Below, piece after piece: positions 47,433 through 59,602 of a stretch of DNA of 64,000 nt. The position numbers and the translations under genes are program-made. The stretch lies in the NCBI GenBank assembly GCA_002946415.1, contig NJPS01000024.1:1-64000 (forward strand), given 5' to 3'. Below the pieces are notes generated by a model, which had not been told where the DNA came from, ran no database searches, and saw nothing but the letters and a program-made list of their open reading frames with translations. The DNA is from Rutstroemia sp. NJR-2017a BVV2 (lineage: Eukaryota; Ascomycota; Leotiomycetes; Helotiales; Rutstroemiaceae). Numbering within the stretch: the stretch's first letter is position 1; each line of letters starts with the position of its first letter.

Positions 47433-47882
47433 GTTTAGAAAATTTCAGGATTCGAGTGTATTATTGTTGCGCCGCGACGCTGTAGTTGAAGTCGAAATCG
47501 TATGTTTCTTGTAACTCCACTCCGGTCAAACCAAATGAGGTGGTGGGTAATACCTCAGGCATAAATTCTGCGGAATTACGATGATGCAAATGGTGCAACA
47601 GCCACATGAGCCACAGACGCCACATCAAGCACGATCATACTTGGCCCATCACGTGGACTTCTTCTCCAAGTCTATTTCGATGGTACCTAGATATTTTGGG
47701 GTTGTCACTATCGTTTTTATGTAAGAGCTGTCGTTTCTATTTTCGAGGAAGTTGCGCATATATGACTGTCTCAAGTTAAGATAGGGAATGTGTTCGAGAG
47801 CTGATTTCCAAGCTTGAATGATAAGTTGCATCTCACCACGTCGAGTCTTGGTAATCGATGTGGACTGCTAGAGACGTAGTCA
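47433..47882. promoter_or_regulatory. Divergent promoter between COX13 and APN2
   Basis: 450 bp between two outward-facing starts. No gene inside; probably shared upstream sequence. Confidence 0.5.
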
Positions 47883-50090
47883 ATGATGGAAGGTGAAGGG
47901 AAAATCAATGATCGGGGCCTACGAATCACTACATGGAATGGTAAGCGCTCGTACTGTTAGAGGCGTAACGTGACACTGACATCGGGCAGTAAATGGCATA
48001 AGGTCGGCCAAGGCACCTCGTTAATTAGAAGATCCTGCTAGGACTTCTTTTGCTACATGCAAAGGACAACGCTGACGTTCTTGAAGGAACCCATTCGGCT
48101 ATCAGCCATGGCGTGATAAGAGGTCATTTTCCGTAAGTCGCAAATATATACCCTGAAAGGACGCTGGCTGAGTCTTTTCAAAGGCTATGTTTGATGTTCT
48201 TGAGGCGGATATCGTTGTCATGCAAGAGTTGAAGATCCAAAGGAAAGACCTTAGAGATGATATGGTTCTGGTGCCAGGGTGGGATGTATATTTCAGTCTA
48301 CCGAAGCACAAGAAAGGTACGTTGATCCCACGAATTCTGATTGTTTTTAACGCATCAGCACTGATAGTGAGAGTCTAGGATACTCCGGTGTTGGTATCTA
48401 CACACGTAACGCTGCATGCGCTCCTATTCGTGCTGAGGAAGGAATCACTGGAGTGTTAACCCCTCCTAATTCTACGACCAGCTTTCGTGACCTTCCCGAG
48501 AACGAGCAGATCGGAGGGTACCCAACAGGTGCTCAGCTCTCGGATTACTTTCTGGATGCTGCAACCATTGATTCTGAAGGACGCTGCGTCGTTCTAGAAT
48601 TTCCTGCCTTCGTCCTCATTGGTGTCTACTGTCCTGCGAATCGAGATGAATCTCGGGACGAATTTCGACTTGGGTTTCTGAATGCCCTCGACACTCGAGT
48701 ACGAAATCTCGTTGCAGAGGGCAAGAGGGTCTTTTTGACCGGGGATCTTAACATCATACGAGGGGAGATTGACACGGCTAATGCCGAAGAGCAGTTGAAG
48801 AAACAAGGCTTGACAGTGGAGCAATACATTTCAACTCCAGCCAGGCGTCTCTTTAACCATCTGGTAGTTGGAGGAAGAGTGATTGGAGAAAGGGATGAGG
48901 GGAGGGAAGCCGAGATCATGTGGGATCTATGCCGAGGATTTCATCCTGAACGCAAGGGCATGTTTACCTGCTGGGATCAAAAGACGAACGCACGGCCGGG
49001 GAACTTTGGCTCGAGGATTGATTATGTCCTCTGCAGCAAAGAGTGGAAAGACTGGTTTCAAGACGCCGACATCCAAGAAGGCCTCATGGGCTCTGACCAC
49101 TGCCCCGTTTATGCCACCTTGAAGCCAAAGGTGGATATAGACGGCGAAGCGGTTGATATTCGTGACATTATGAGCAAAGATATGTTTAAAGATGGTATTA
49201 GACTTAGGGACTGGACAATGAAGGATCTGCTACCAACATCTGCCAAACTAATACCAGAGTTTGATCGTCGCCAGAGTATTCGCGACATGTTCACCCGAAA
49301 ACCTTCAATTCAGGCTGCGGCCAGCTCTATTTCTACACCCAGAAGCAACTCTGTAGATTCGACCGGGACATCAGTGGCAAGTAAGGACACCAACCAGAAG
49401 TTTCTAGAAGTCAAATCGCCTGAAGCATCTTCGATAATGAAACCTTCCATGCCAGAGGCATCGGTTTCATCAAGCTCTGTCAAACGATCCTCCTTCACGT
49501 CCTCCCAGTCGCCTTCACGGCCATCAAAACGCGGAAGGACAGACACTGCACCCAACAAGGTTTCGGCAGGTGGGAAGGGAGCCAAAGGACAGCCAGTAAA
49601 GGGGCAGAGTAATCTTATGGGATTCTTTAAACCTAAACAGCAGGCGATTGGTGGTGATGAGGCGAACAGACGAGCCATGAAAGAAGCAGAAACAACATCA
49701 GCTGAGATATCGCATCTTGCTGCGGAGCGATCTACAAATCTTGAGTTAGAGAAAGGAGACAAACAAGCTACCGGCAATACAACTACAAACAGCAATCTTA
49801 AGGCAAGTTCTATGGATACCAAGTTCGTATTGGATGACCAGAAAGATGTGGTTGATCCCATTGTAGCAAAAGAATCTTGGTCAAAATTGTTGAAGAAGCG
49901 GATCGCACCAAAATGCGAACACAACGATCCATGCATTAGTCACGTCACCAAGAAACAGGGCATCAACTGTGGCCGATCATTCTACATGTGTGCGCGACCG
50001 CTGGGGCCTTCAGGCCAACAGGAAAAGAATACGGAATGGCGTTGTGGAACTTTCGTGTGGAGTAGTGAATGGAACGGAAAGGAGACATAA
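47883..50090 (+). CDS. APN2: AP endonuclease / DNA lyase Apn2
   Basis: Five exons give 652 residues from the ATG at 47886: 47886-47940, 47990-48002 (13 nt), 48087-48132, 48184-48316, 48379-50090. The exonuclease III-type core shows RITTWNVNGIRNPFGYQPWR, EADIVVMQELKIQRKD, CPANRDESRDEF, FLTGDLNIIRGEID (metal/catalytic Asp and Asn), and SRIDYVLCSKEWKD. MGSDHCPVYATL holds the terminal catalytic Asp-His pair. A PIP-box-like GQSNLMGFFKPKQQ follows at ~490, then a C-terminal GRF zinc finger (CEHNDPC...CGRSFYMCARP...CGTFVW). Apn2 cleaves abasic sites and cleans 3' ends during base-excision repair. It is the left border gene of the MAT locus across Pezizomycotina. Confidence 0.94.
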
Positions 50091-51018
50091 TCAGACGATG
50101 GCTTGAGGGATTTATCGGTGCTACTCGGGTACCATTTCCAGACGGCAGAGTACTTTCACTTTGTGAATAAGACGAGATACGGTTGCTACCCGGCTTCATT
50201 CACTGTAAGCTGTTGGATAGCGGAAATTTTCACAATAGGTCCATCAATTCCCTTGCCAGTTTACCAGCCACTGCTGGCGTAGAACTTCCTGCCCCCACCT
50301 TTTCCTGTTCCCTTATCCAGCCTTCTAGTTATTTCCTGCCTCAATAGATTCCCAATACAGCAGTGTTCGGTCAATTTATGACTCACATCACCGAAGTTTA
50401 ATCTCTCACTGTGTTCAATTTGCCTGAGCGAGTACTCTCGAAAACGACGACATTTCACCAAAACCACACCTCACTTTAGCGATCGACGACCATTCTCGAT
50501 TTGCAGGAAGTTATTTGGGGACAAGTGGATACACATACTCCCATCCGAAACTTACTAATTTGTAAATAAATGTTGAGAAGGAAAAGGGAGATATGGGCTG
50601 TGAAACTTAGGCAGGTTGAAGATGGAGAAGGAAGTCATCACAATGGAGGCAAATCTTGCAACAAAAACGCAACACTTAATTGAATCTCACTATGTAAAGG
50701 TGCATATCATACAATCCACCGATCGGATCCGACCCAGTTTCCTCCACTGTGCAATCTCCCCTCCCTCGTAGCGGAGATGCAGGTATCATTTTATCCCTCA
50801 TTTCCGAATAATTTCATGAAGCCTCGCAATGACTGACCGAAAGTCCTTATTGGGGACGTAGAGAAAAGCAAAATTGAGAAACTAACACCCAAACCCCAGT
50901 CCCAAACTCAAGAGATCATGTGTCGTAAGTCGTGAAGGGGAATGCAAAAGCAAAGAGATTTAGATGGGTAGAAGGTTTAGAAATAGTAAGGTAGTGGGAG
51001 AGAAACCTTGCTCGAGGA
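50091..51018. other. Convergent intergenic region at the left MAT border
   Basis: About 930 bp between the APN2 and MAT1-2-1 stops. It should contain the transition from flank to idiomorph. No gene seen; the exact break cannot be placed without the MAT1-1 allele. Confidence 0.5.
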
Positions 51019-52227
51019 TCATAGAGTAGATCCGTAGAAAAAAGTAGAGAGATCTTGCTGCTGAGCAGCGTCAAAAGATAGAGCGGTATTAAAATGATAG
51101 CCGCGCCCTTGGTCGCTAGAGGTTGCAATGCGCCCTTGCTGGTCCATATTGTTGATGGTTGTGTGATTCACGAGGCCGTTAAGACCATAATGTTCCATCG
51201 ATACATTGCTCGTAAAGCTGTGAGATGCAGCGGGGTAGCCTGCATAGGTAGCAGCATTGTGATAACTTTCAGCAGCTTGTTGGATGTCTAGATTTTTGGT
51301 GAGTCTCTTCTTTGAAACACGGCGCTTCTTCTCCGACGGCTTGCGTGGCGAGTACTTATAGTTGGGGTGTGCCTTTGCATGGTTTTCCTTGAGAACAAGT
51401 GCACGTTTTTTGTATTTGTCGCGACGATCCTCACTTTCTGCAGCCCACATGCCGGCGATGATGGAAGCTGTATATGTTAGAACCAACCCAAAAATATAAC
51501 CTAGGCAGAACTTACATATCTCGTTGTTGCTGATACCGGGGTAGGCGAGCTTAATAGGAAGATGATTGTCTGCGCGGTAAAGAATCCATTCATTGGGAGG
51601 GCGAGGGATTTTTCCTCTTGGCGTAACTGAAGTAGAGGGTGCAGCTGGAGAAGAAAGAGTAGGAAGACTTTCAAAATTGGTAGCAGTATCATCTTCGTCA
51701 TCGAATTGTGAGATAACCATTTCGTGATCGACTTTCATTGGCAAGAAACAAATATTCGTAAATCCAAACACGGGTAAAAGCATTTTGTCATTGAAGAAAT
51801 TGATGGGAGCAATGACATGACGAGGCTGCGAGTGGTCTCTGCAGGTAAGGCCTTCATACCCAGTATGCTGTCTTTGAAATTGGTTAGAGGACACTGCAGT
51901 GATATGGATGCAAGATACTAACTGGAAGAGATGGAGCAGAAGTTGGCGACCAGCGACACCCAAGTTAAAGAATTCAGCTTCCGACCACTCCATGTATGGG
52001 TTTAGATCTGTGGCATGAGAAATCTCCAAACTTTGCCAAATCATGAGAGTGTTTTCAAACAGTTCCTCTGTCAAGCCCTCAATACCATAGTTCGCAAACA
52101 CGGTATCTCTGCTTGGGGGAAATGGTACATCTGCGAGTGGTGTCTTGAGAACGGAGTTTTCTTCTGACGGGACGTGCGGATACTGAAGGAACAAGCCACC
52201 GCTCGCCGCCATCTTTGAGAATGACAT
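51019..52227 (-). CDS. MAT1-2-1: Mating-type protein MAT1-2-1 (HMG-box)
   Basis: Three exons (52227-51923, 51871-51516, 51467-51019) give 369 residues. The MATA_HMG box spans ~188-262: IPRPPNEWILYRADNHLPIK, AYPGISNNEISSIIAGMWAA, ESEDRRDKYKKRALVLKENH, and AHPNYKYSPRKPSEKKRR. An intron lies inside the box at the Ile/Ser junction, the position conserved in MAT1-2-1 genes. The protein is the DNA-binding master regulator of one mating identity, acting in the nucleus. Both introns (51 and 48 nt) are multiples of three and stop-free, so unspliced RNA stays open, but splicing is needed for a normal HMG box. The N-terminal ~185 residues are conserved-looking but unassigned. It lies between APN2 and SLA2, as expected. 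Confidence 0.95.
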   Translation of the reverse strand: MSFSKMAASGGLFLQYPHVPSEENSVLKTPLADVPFPPSRDTVFANYGIEGLTEELFENTLMIWQSLEISHATDLNPYMEWSEAEFFNLGVAGRQLLLHLFQLVSCIHITAVSSNQFQRQHTGYEGLTCRDHSQPRHVIAPINFFNDKMLLPVFGFTNICFLPMKVDHEMVISQFDDEDDTATNFESLPTLSSPAAPSTSVTPRGKIPRPPNEWILYRADNHLPIKLAYPGISNNEICKFCLGYIFGLVLTYTASIIAGMWAAESEDRRDKYKKRALVLKENHAKAHPNYKYSPRKPSEKKRRVSKKRLTKNLDIQQAAESYHNAATYAGYPAASHSFTSNVSMEHYGLNGLVNHTTINNMDQQGRIATSSDQGRGYHFNTALSFDAAQQQDLSTFFYGSTL

Positions 52228-52694
52228 GTTTTTGGAATTCTAAGGAACAATTCGAAAGATTGAGGAGGCTAGATGCAGACTGTAAGAAGATATAAGACTT
52301 GGCGCAAGTCCAAGGTAAATTTATGGAGGAAATTGATTAATTGTGAAGATCGATGAAATGGTGGTCGTTGTCGTCGTTGAGGAAGTGAGGTTTAAAAGAA
52401 CAGAGAAAGTAGTTAACAAGAGGTACAAAAGACAACTAAATTGATAAAGTTGTGCGGCAGGTAATACTAAGCGAAATTCGGAACTTGAAATAATTCTTTG
52501 TCGAGCAGTGAATGAAAGTGAATGCAAAGGTGAATGGAATTGGTTTGTTTGTATTGGCATCTCAACCGCGCAAATTTGTATGGTTCACTTTTAGACGAAC
52601 ACAAGTACAGCACTCGTCCGAAGGAAGTATTTAAATTTGGTATTGAAGAGACCGAGCCAAGTGGTCTATATCGAGAGAGATAACGACAAAAACT
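52228..52694. promoter_or_regulatory. Bidirectional MAT promoter
   Basis: 467 bp between the divergent MAT1-2-1 and second MAT genes, a typical shared mating-type promoter. CTTTGT at 52496-52501 matches the minimal HMG-box core (ACAAAG on the other strand), a possible autoregulatory site, though such 6-mers occur by chance. Confidence 0.45.
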
Positions 52695-53659
52695 ATGCAG
52701 GAACAAGACATCACTATGATCGATGCGGTTTATCCGCGCGATGCCACACACAACTGTGCCTTGGATGCTATCGGCATGTTTGATAATTTCGCAACAGAAT
52801 TCCAATCTGAGTCATCCGACAACCAGACCGAAGCTGATTTCGGAATTGGGCCTGTGAACTACGATGTTATATACGATAAAGTGCACATGTTCATGGAAGA
52901 CGAAGAAGATCAAACCGGTGAAAGTAGGAAGATGCGAGCGGTTTCTCCTCGATCCAAAATTTCCATTTCCCTATCAAAGATCGTAGAGAACGAAAAGTCG
53001 ATTGGTGAAGACCTCATGAAATTCGAAGCAACACTGCTCTATAACAAGGAGGGAAACGAGGACTCATTTGTTGGCAATCTACCCGCTGGCCATCGCGTTG
53101 CTATACGCATGGAAATCCAAGAGTGAGTATACACCATTCCCTTGTTCACGCTGCACAAAACTAACATGCATCTCAGAAACATAGAGAAGCAAGCCTTGGC
53201 CCAGAATCTGATAAGACTCGCTTCCCCAAATCGCAGAATTCTAAAAGAAATCGCGACCGAGCTCAGCAAGCGCGACGTCCGAGTAAACATGGCAGAGGCT
53301 CAGGACCTTGGATTTGCTTTCTGGTGTCAGGACGGACCGGAATATGACATAGCACATGATCCTGAATGGTGGGAAGGGGCCTCTACGAAAAGCTGTGAAG
53401 TGCTGTGCTTGCGTGAGTTTAGCAACTGATTATTCGAGTCTGATCATACTGATGCGTCCTAGTTTCGCGATATCAATGGGAGTACCACTTTAGTCAATTG
53501 ATCCGAACCACTTTAGGTGCATTGGCAGAGTTTGATGAGACGGCGAGGGATCCGACAAGCCCCAAAACCAGCGACGAGGAAATGAGAAGCCCAAGAAAGA
53601 AAAAGAGAAAGATTGTTGCATCGTCAAGCATATCATGTGTCGATCTGGAAGATAACTGA
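52695..53659 (+). CDS. Second gene of the MAT1-2 idiomorph (lineage-specific MAT protein)
   Basis: Three exons (52695-53122, 53177-53412, 53463-53659) give 286 residues. No domain is recognised. It begins MQEQDITMIDAVYPRDATHN, has an acidic middle (FMEDEEDQTGE), a helical part (NIEKQALAQNLIRLASPNRR) and a basic nuclear-localisation-like stretch (SPRKKKRKIVASS) near the C terminus. Helotiales such as Botrytis and Sclerotinia carry an unrelated-to-HMG second gene in this position, called MAT1-2-4 and later MAT1-2-10; position and orientation suggest this is its counterpart, but I cannot confirm sequence homology. A nuclear role in mating or fruiting-body development would be inference. Confidence 0.75.
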
Positions 53660-55489
53660 GTAATCTACCACAGCGCGGGCGAGCACCCTAGATTTTGATG
53701 GACTTCGAGCAATTTCATCCCATGGCTAAGAGGCACTCCTCCACAATTTGTGCTCTCAAATTGTAATTAGTCTTTCGATGGCATACTAGACGATATGAAT
53801 ATATTGCAAATGGACTTTACATCACGCAAACTTTTCCCACATACGTGATATATTCAAACGAAGTATAACTCATACCAAGCCGACCGAACTGTTGTCATCA
53901 ACATCCGTGGCTATAAAGATAACCCGAAAACGAAGTTGCCAGAAGAATAACGCAAAATTGATTTTGGATTGCTCGCTCCATGACTTGGATGGTTAGTCAG
54001 AGACACGTTGCTATTACCCAACAACAGGGTTTCATCCGCCAACCCAGAAAAAATTTCTGACTTCCGACTCAACTGCGGATCTTCCGTTAACGAAATAACA
54101 GATACGCTACCTTTTATTCTTAGCCTAGCACCCGCGATACCAGCACAGCCAGATGAATTGACGTCCATGCCCGAAACCAGCACGATGATAGATAGATTGA
54201 CGATTCAGAGTTCTGCGCTATCAAGATGCCAATTCCTCTTAATTCCGTCAATCCAAGCATCAAATCTCACCTCAAAAGGTCAAACTTTATGATTTGATAT
54301 ACTCTCCTATCAGGTTAGCTAGGACAGCGTTGCGCAAAGCGATTTCTCTTTTATTACGAGGCGTCTTTTATTGAGGGAACGGAAAGATTGGGAAACTTCA
54401 CACACCTTATGTATCTTGGCTCATTTAACACTGAAACATGACATGCCGAGCAGCAAGCTCACCTGTTCGCGCTGCATTTCACATCCAGCAGATAGGGGTT
54501 AGTGAGGGAATACAAAGACAAATTGCAATGCTATATGATAGCAGACATCCTGACCGCTTGAGCATCCACCTTTCCTAGCTGCCTTGCAGCATCACTGATT
54601 GATGATATTCTTTGCCTTGTAATTGATAGTGAATTTCTGCAAGCTTCAGCAGGTCACTCTTTTCCCGGCCTTGAAATATTGTCGTAATGATGGTTGCGAA
54701 CTACATGGTGCACAAAACAACATAATCTTAAAAGTAAGTCGTCTTTTCGATGAGAAGTGGGTATCTTCTCCTTTTCTGTTTCTTCGCACAGCTCTTCACA
54801 AAATGAAATGTCGTAGAAATAAGCAGTGTGGGACTTGTGCGCCAAGCGTGCGCATCTACCGGGGCTATGAGCGGGTACCACCACGACTAATGCGAGTTTG
54901 GGGTAAGAGCGTCGGGCTGCAACCTTGTCTCTGTTTTGAAAAGTGGCACCACAACGGCTGACAGTACGGGGTGTGGTGAGGACGAGACTTATTATACCTG
55001 TATGAACTGTTCTTATGGGAATGCCCTAAGGTGTATCTTGGCTGATGCGACCGAGAAGATGATCAGGGATCTCATTACTACTTGATGATGTGCAGCTTCT
55101 GCTTGCGTACCGGTCCTTGGCGTCACAAACTATTGGGAGTCCTAACTGCCTCGTGCGTTATGAAACACCGTAATGGGTGTCGAGTGTACTAGGATAAACC
55201 AGGGGAAAAACTAGACGCTACCTATCGAGGTCGAAAGTAGCTTAATTACGTGCTCGACTAAATGGATGCGCCTGTCGATCGCTATCTCTTCTTGTGAGGT
55301 AGTGCAAATGATACTTGTAAAAGGAGCATCCTTTCACATCTCAAATAAATAACACATACATTTTGGATATCGCGCGCCGTTCGAAAAGAAGCCCAGAACG
55401 AATATTGTGAAGGTTGTATGAGAAAATATGTCCGAGTTGAATTACAAGACTATAATGACCAGCCCTACCTACCCCTATGCCCTAAAGCC
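53660..55489. other. Gene-free right part of the MAT locus
   Basis: 1.83 kb between the second MAT gene and the SLA2 stop. I find no alpha-domain (MAT1-1-1) remnant and no intact gene. Frames at 53911-54183 (reverse) and 54623-54961 (forward) are open but without family signatures or matching splice sites. It may contain the right idiomorph border. Confidence 0.5.
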
Positions 55490-58400
55490 CTATTCTTCCA
55501 GATAGGATATCTTCCTCATCTCACCCAGTCTCTTCCTTGCCGCGGCAAGATTGTTCTCGAGTTGTAGAATTTCAACCTGTGCGGAAACATGTTAGCTGAA
55601 TGCAATGTATAGTTTTAAAAACATAATCACTTACCTGCTGTTCCATCTCCCTGACCTTAAACTCGTGAGCACCTAGCTTGGCGTAATCCTCCCCTTCATC
55701 GTCCTGATCTCTATCCTTGATCATGCTCTGCACTTGTCTAACGAGAGACCTGCAGGCGGCACCGACAGCTTTACTAGCTTCCTCCAAACTCTCCTGACTC
55801 TTGCTCATGAAGCCTGCCTTGACTCTACTAGCTGCTACCAATTGCGCGGTTGAAGCCGCAACGTTGTTAGATGCAACAATAAGTTGCTCGGGGCTGTTCC
55901 TTCCTGACAGCACGCCGTCGGCGGTCTCAATCAACGTGTTGGTGGATGATGCGACTGCCTTGGCGGCAGAAATGAGACCTTCTGTCCATCGGTTGTTCTT
56001 TTTGTAAAACGCAGTCTTCGAGGATGAACCACGGCCGGCTTGGACAATCTCCTGTTGTGTAACTGTAGCGGCCTTGATCAATCTTGCAATGGCATTCGTC
56101 ACTGCAATAGCAGCATCCAGAATAGAATCATGAATCTCAAGCTTATAAGTGGAATACTGGTCCTTGGGTTTCGACTTGAGCTTAGCCAGGCGGGCAGCAG
56201 CGGCACTAATTGCATCGGCAGCTTTGTTCAATTCGCTGTCGACGAGATCGCCAAGATCGCCCTTGTTATTCGTTATCTTGTCGCTGTTCGGCGCAAATGT
56301 GTCTGCGAGTTTATTCAACTTCTGAAGGTTCATTTGAACTTCGTTGTTGCTGTTGATAACCACGTCCGTTTTCTGAATTGGATCCATACCGTCGAGTCGG
56401 AAGCTTTGAAGACCGCGGAAGAACTTGACAGTGGACAAGGCTGACTGGCGTGCCCCATTGGTGAGTTGGTCGGCTTTCTTGTCATCTGTAGCAAGTCTGG
56501 TGAGACCCTTGGTATTACTGAGAACATCGGCAATGGAACTTGCAAACACGTTGATCGTCCGAATTATCTCAGCATGACTGCTATTTGGACCATCCGCAAT
56601 AAAGTTGTTAAAAGCCGTGGCGAACTCGGTAGCGCTAGCTGATGCTTTCTCGATCTGTGACAGAACGTATGAAGGAGTCGCATTTTGGTTACCAGCTTGC
56701 ATAGAAGAGTCAAGTTCGTAAAGCGCATCATCAACACGTTGAACACCGCTCTGTAGCACCGAGTCTATGATATCATTTATCTTCCCGATGTTTGATAGAA
56801 GCATGGCGTCGATCTCTCCATCCATTGCGTGGTCATTAGCGCCTTGCGCCATCTCAAGCTCGTTCAGTCGGATGAGTGTGTCGTCGAGGCTCTGCTTGTA
56901 CACCTCGAGCTCGTCTTCCTTCTCGCGGAGTAGTCTTTCCGCATCTGATCCACCTTCGCTGTACTTGGAATGAACTTCCTCCAGAGCACGGGATTTGTTG
57001 CGCAGGGCCTCCTCGAGATCTGCCATTTCGCGATTATACTTTGAAAGCATCGTTGACAATTCATTGCCTTTGCTTCGCTCTAAATTGTCTGCACGATCGA
57101 GTGCCATACGAAGCTCGCGCTTAAGCTTCTCTAATTCTTCCTTGTTACCACCAGTAAGACGATCCTTCTCATGAAGAGCTCTGTCTCTTTCTCTGATCAT
57201 GTCCGCAAGCTCAAGGTTTTTAGTCTTAATTTCTCGTTCGAGCTTTTCCCGCTTGTCGATAGCCTCTTGAGCAGAAGCTGCCTTCAATTGCACACTCTTG
57301 AACTTTTGGAGAAGATCAAGATGTTCATGTCGTAACTGCGAATACAACTTGGCAAGCGCCTCGTACTTTGTCCTCCATGTATTGACTTGTTCTTGCAGCG
57401 CTCGAATCTGGTCCTCTTTGCTGCCGAGCTGTTGGCCGTAACTGCCCTGAAGCTGTGCTAGCTCGCCTTCTAAAGCCTTTATCTTTTGGTCATATTGTTG
57501 TAGCATAAGTTGATCCCTGGCGTATTGTGCTCGAGCTTCCAGGTTCTCTCGTTCGAGTTCCGCTAGTCGACCGTAAGTTTGCTGTTGTGATTGCTGGAGC
57601 ATCAATTGTTCTTGCTCCCGCCTTTGTTGCTCAGCAAGTAAACGCTGCTGTTCTTCATAATCTCGCTGGGCCTGAAGTTGCGCTTGTTGTTGTGCTAAGA
57701 TCTGTTGCCTCTGTCGTTCCTCCAAGACTCTTTGTTGCTCCTCGTACATCTGGTTTTGGCGTGCCTGCTCATTCTTCCAAAATTCGCCAATTTCATCCGG
57801 TTCTTCTGTCTTCGGCGGGTTTGGAGGGGTAACCTGTCTTTCGATCTCTTGCTTTGGTCGTTGTGGTAATCGAGGAGCTGAATCATCTTCGGAGAGAAGG
57901 TTTGGAGGATCTTGTGGCAGCTTTGGCACGGTGATCAAACTGGTGAGATACCGAAGATTAGAGCACTCGTAATAAAATTTCACAAGACGATAATGCTGCG
58001 CATCATATCTCGTCCTCAACGGCTCCAGTGCTTCGTCATCACCGGTCGCTAAGAATCAATCAGTGTTAAGTTTTGCAGCCCGTGAATTCGTACTTACTCG
58101 TGTGCATCGCTCGGAGCATGCTAGTGATGAACTTGTAGATACCATAACTCTCTTGTACCAAAGGCACCAATGCAGATATCCTACACTCATTGTGCCCTCC
58201 ATTTCGGAAATGCGAGAATATCAATTTTTGAAAGTGTTCAATCCTATCCTGCAAAGCCATAAGATCTGATATGGTTTCGTAGCCCTCGTTCGGGTCATTG
58301 ATCCCCTTCAAGCTAATGTACTCCTCGTATTCGAACGTCCCATTGAAATCTGGGTGTTGCTGATGAAATGAGAGTTTCGAAAGTAGGAAGCTGACGTATT

Positions 58401-58969
58401 CTTTGATCAGAGGGCCGTATCCCCGCAGTCCTTCGCCGGACATACCCCTATTCAAGCTGTCGATCCAGTTTCGATTTGCCATGGCCTCCCTCAAGCTGGA
58501 AGGATGACCCTCTTGCAGGACTTTGTGGACGGTGATCAATGCCTTGAAAGTCTGAACCTCATCGGCGAGAATGGGTTGCCTGCGAAGCTCCAAAGTCAGT
58601 CATTTTCTATGTTACCACATATTGAAATTCCCCAGAATTTTGACGAGCTCATCCAAGTGAGAGAATAGAGACAAATCGCACTGACACTTTCATGCCAGCC
58701 CAGAAGGCTGCAGAATTGCTGTGGTCCCATGTGTACACAATGCAGCTGCGGACATGCTTGCGCTTCGGAGCGGTTTCTTCGATGCTTGTGGCCTTTCGGA
58801 TGTTAATGGCAAGCTCGGCCTCGGACCTAGATTATGAAAGAATTAGTGACTGACTGACTGGCTGAAGATAGAGCAATAGACAGGTAATGTCACAAGCTCA
58901 GAAATTCCGAAGCTTCCAGCACACTTACTTCGCATGATCAACGTTTCTGGCAGTTGGCGCGTACGACAT
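55490..58969 (-). CDS. SLA2: Cytoskeleton assembly control protein Sla2 (Hip1R/talin-like)
   Basis: Five exons give 1054 residues: 58969-58929, 58826-58686, 58579-58098, 58048-55635, 55576-55490. The N-terminal ANTH domain (~15-290) shows SEAELAINIRKATSIEETAP, KHVRSCIVYTWDH and VQTFKALITVHKVLQEGHPS. A Pro-rich linker and a long Gln/Glu-rich coiled coil (~330-610) follow. A C-terminal I/LWEQ (THATCH) actin-binding module contains LVAASRVKAGFMSKSQESLE, and the chain ends EMRKISYLEE. Sla2 links PtdIns(4,5)P2 and clathrin coats to actin during endocytosis and polarised growth. The second intron uses donor GTCAGT at 58685 to give the expected MK-VQPILADEV join. It is the right border gene of ascomycete MAT loci. 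Confidence 0.95.
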
Positions 58970-59602
58970 GGTGGAAGGCGCTCAGAGCGCGCAATTGACT
59001 GGAAAGGCGCAAAAGGAAAGGTGACAATTTATGGAGTACTGGAATGATATGTGGAAAAAAACAGTTGCGATCTTTCCCCTTAAGCAAGAAGAGAAGCTAA
59101 TGATAGATAGTTGGAAGCTGCCTTGGACTGTTCTACGTTTTAGTGGAGCTGCGTAATGTTGCGCCTGTGTGCGTGCGCAGGAGCACTAACTAATTTTAGG
59201 AGCGTAGTTAAGCATACTAGCCTTAGGCACACAGTCCCCAAATACTGCATTTGCTGCGTCGTAAGTCGTATCATCACAGATGGCTCTATCGTGATAATCG
59301 GGTCTTGTTATTATTACTAAGACTGTTGTTATACAGAGAGGTTCTTGACCGTGCTGCAATCATAGAAATTCTTCCCGAACATATCCGCCAAACCTTGTAT
59401 TGAATGTTCTGATCCCATTGCCCAATCCCCCTTTTCCACCATGTAACGCCAGCTAAAAGTTAAATAATGAAGCCGAGGATACCCTGCTAATTCAACGGGT
59501 CCTTTGTATATTGCGCCTCCAATGCATCGTGCGTTTCCAACAAATATGGGGGAATCAATGAAGCAGCTTGAGTAGAAGAGAGTCAAAAATGAAGAAACCC
59601 GG
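58970..59602. other. Intergenic region between SLA2 and the NVJ2-like gene
   Basis: About 630 bp with the SLA2 promoter and the 3' end of the NVJ2-like gene. A reverse frame crossing into the latter's last exon (59329-59691) is a shadow. Confidence 0.5.

Noticed and set aside
53911..54292. Overlapping open frames on both strands right of the second MAT gene
   Set aside because: Mutually antisense, no splice signals, no resemblance to MAT proteins.
54623..54961. 112-codon forward frame between MAT and SLA2
   Set aside because: No recognised domain, no introns or neighbours supporting it; checked for an alpha-domain (MAT1-1-1) relic and did not see one.
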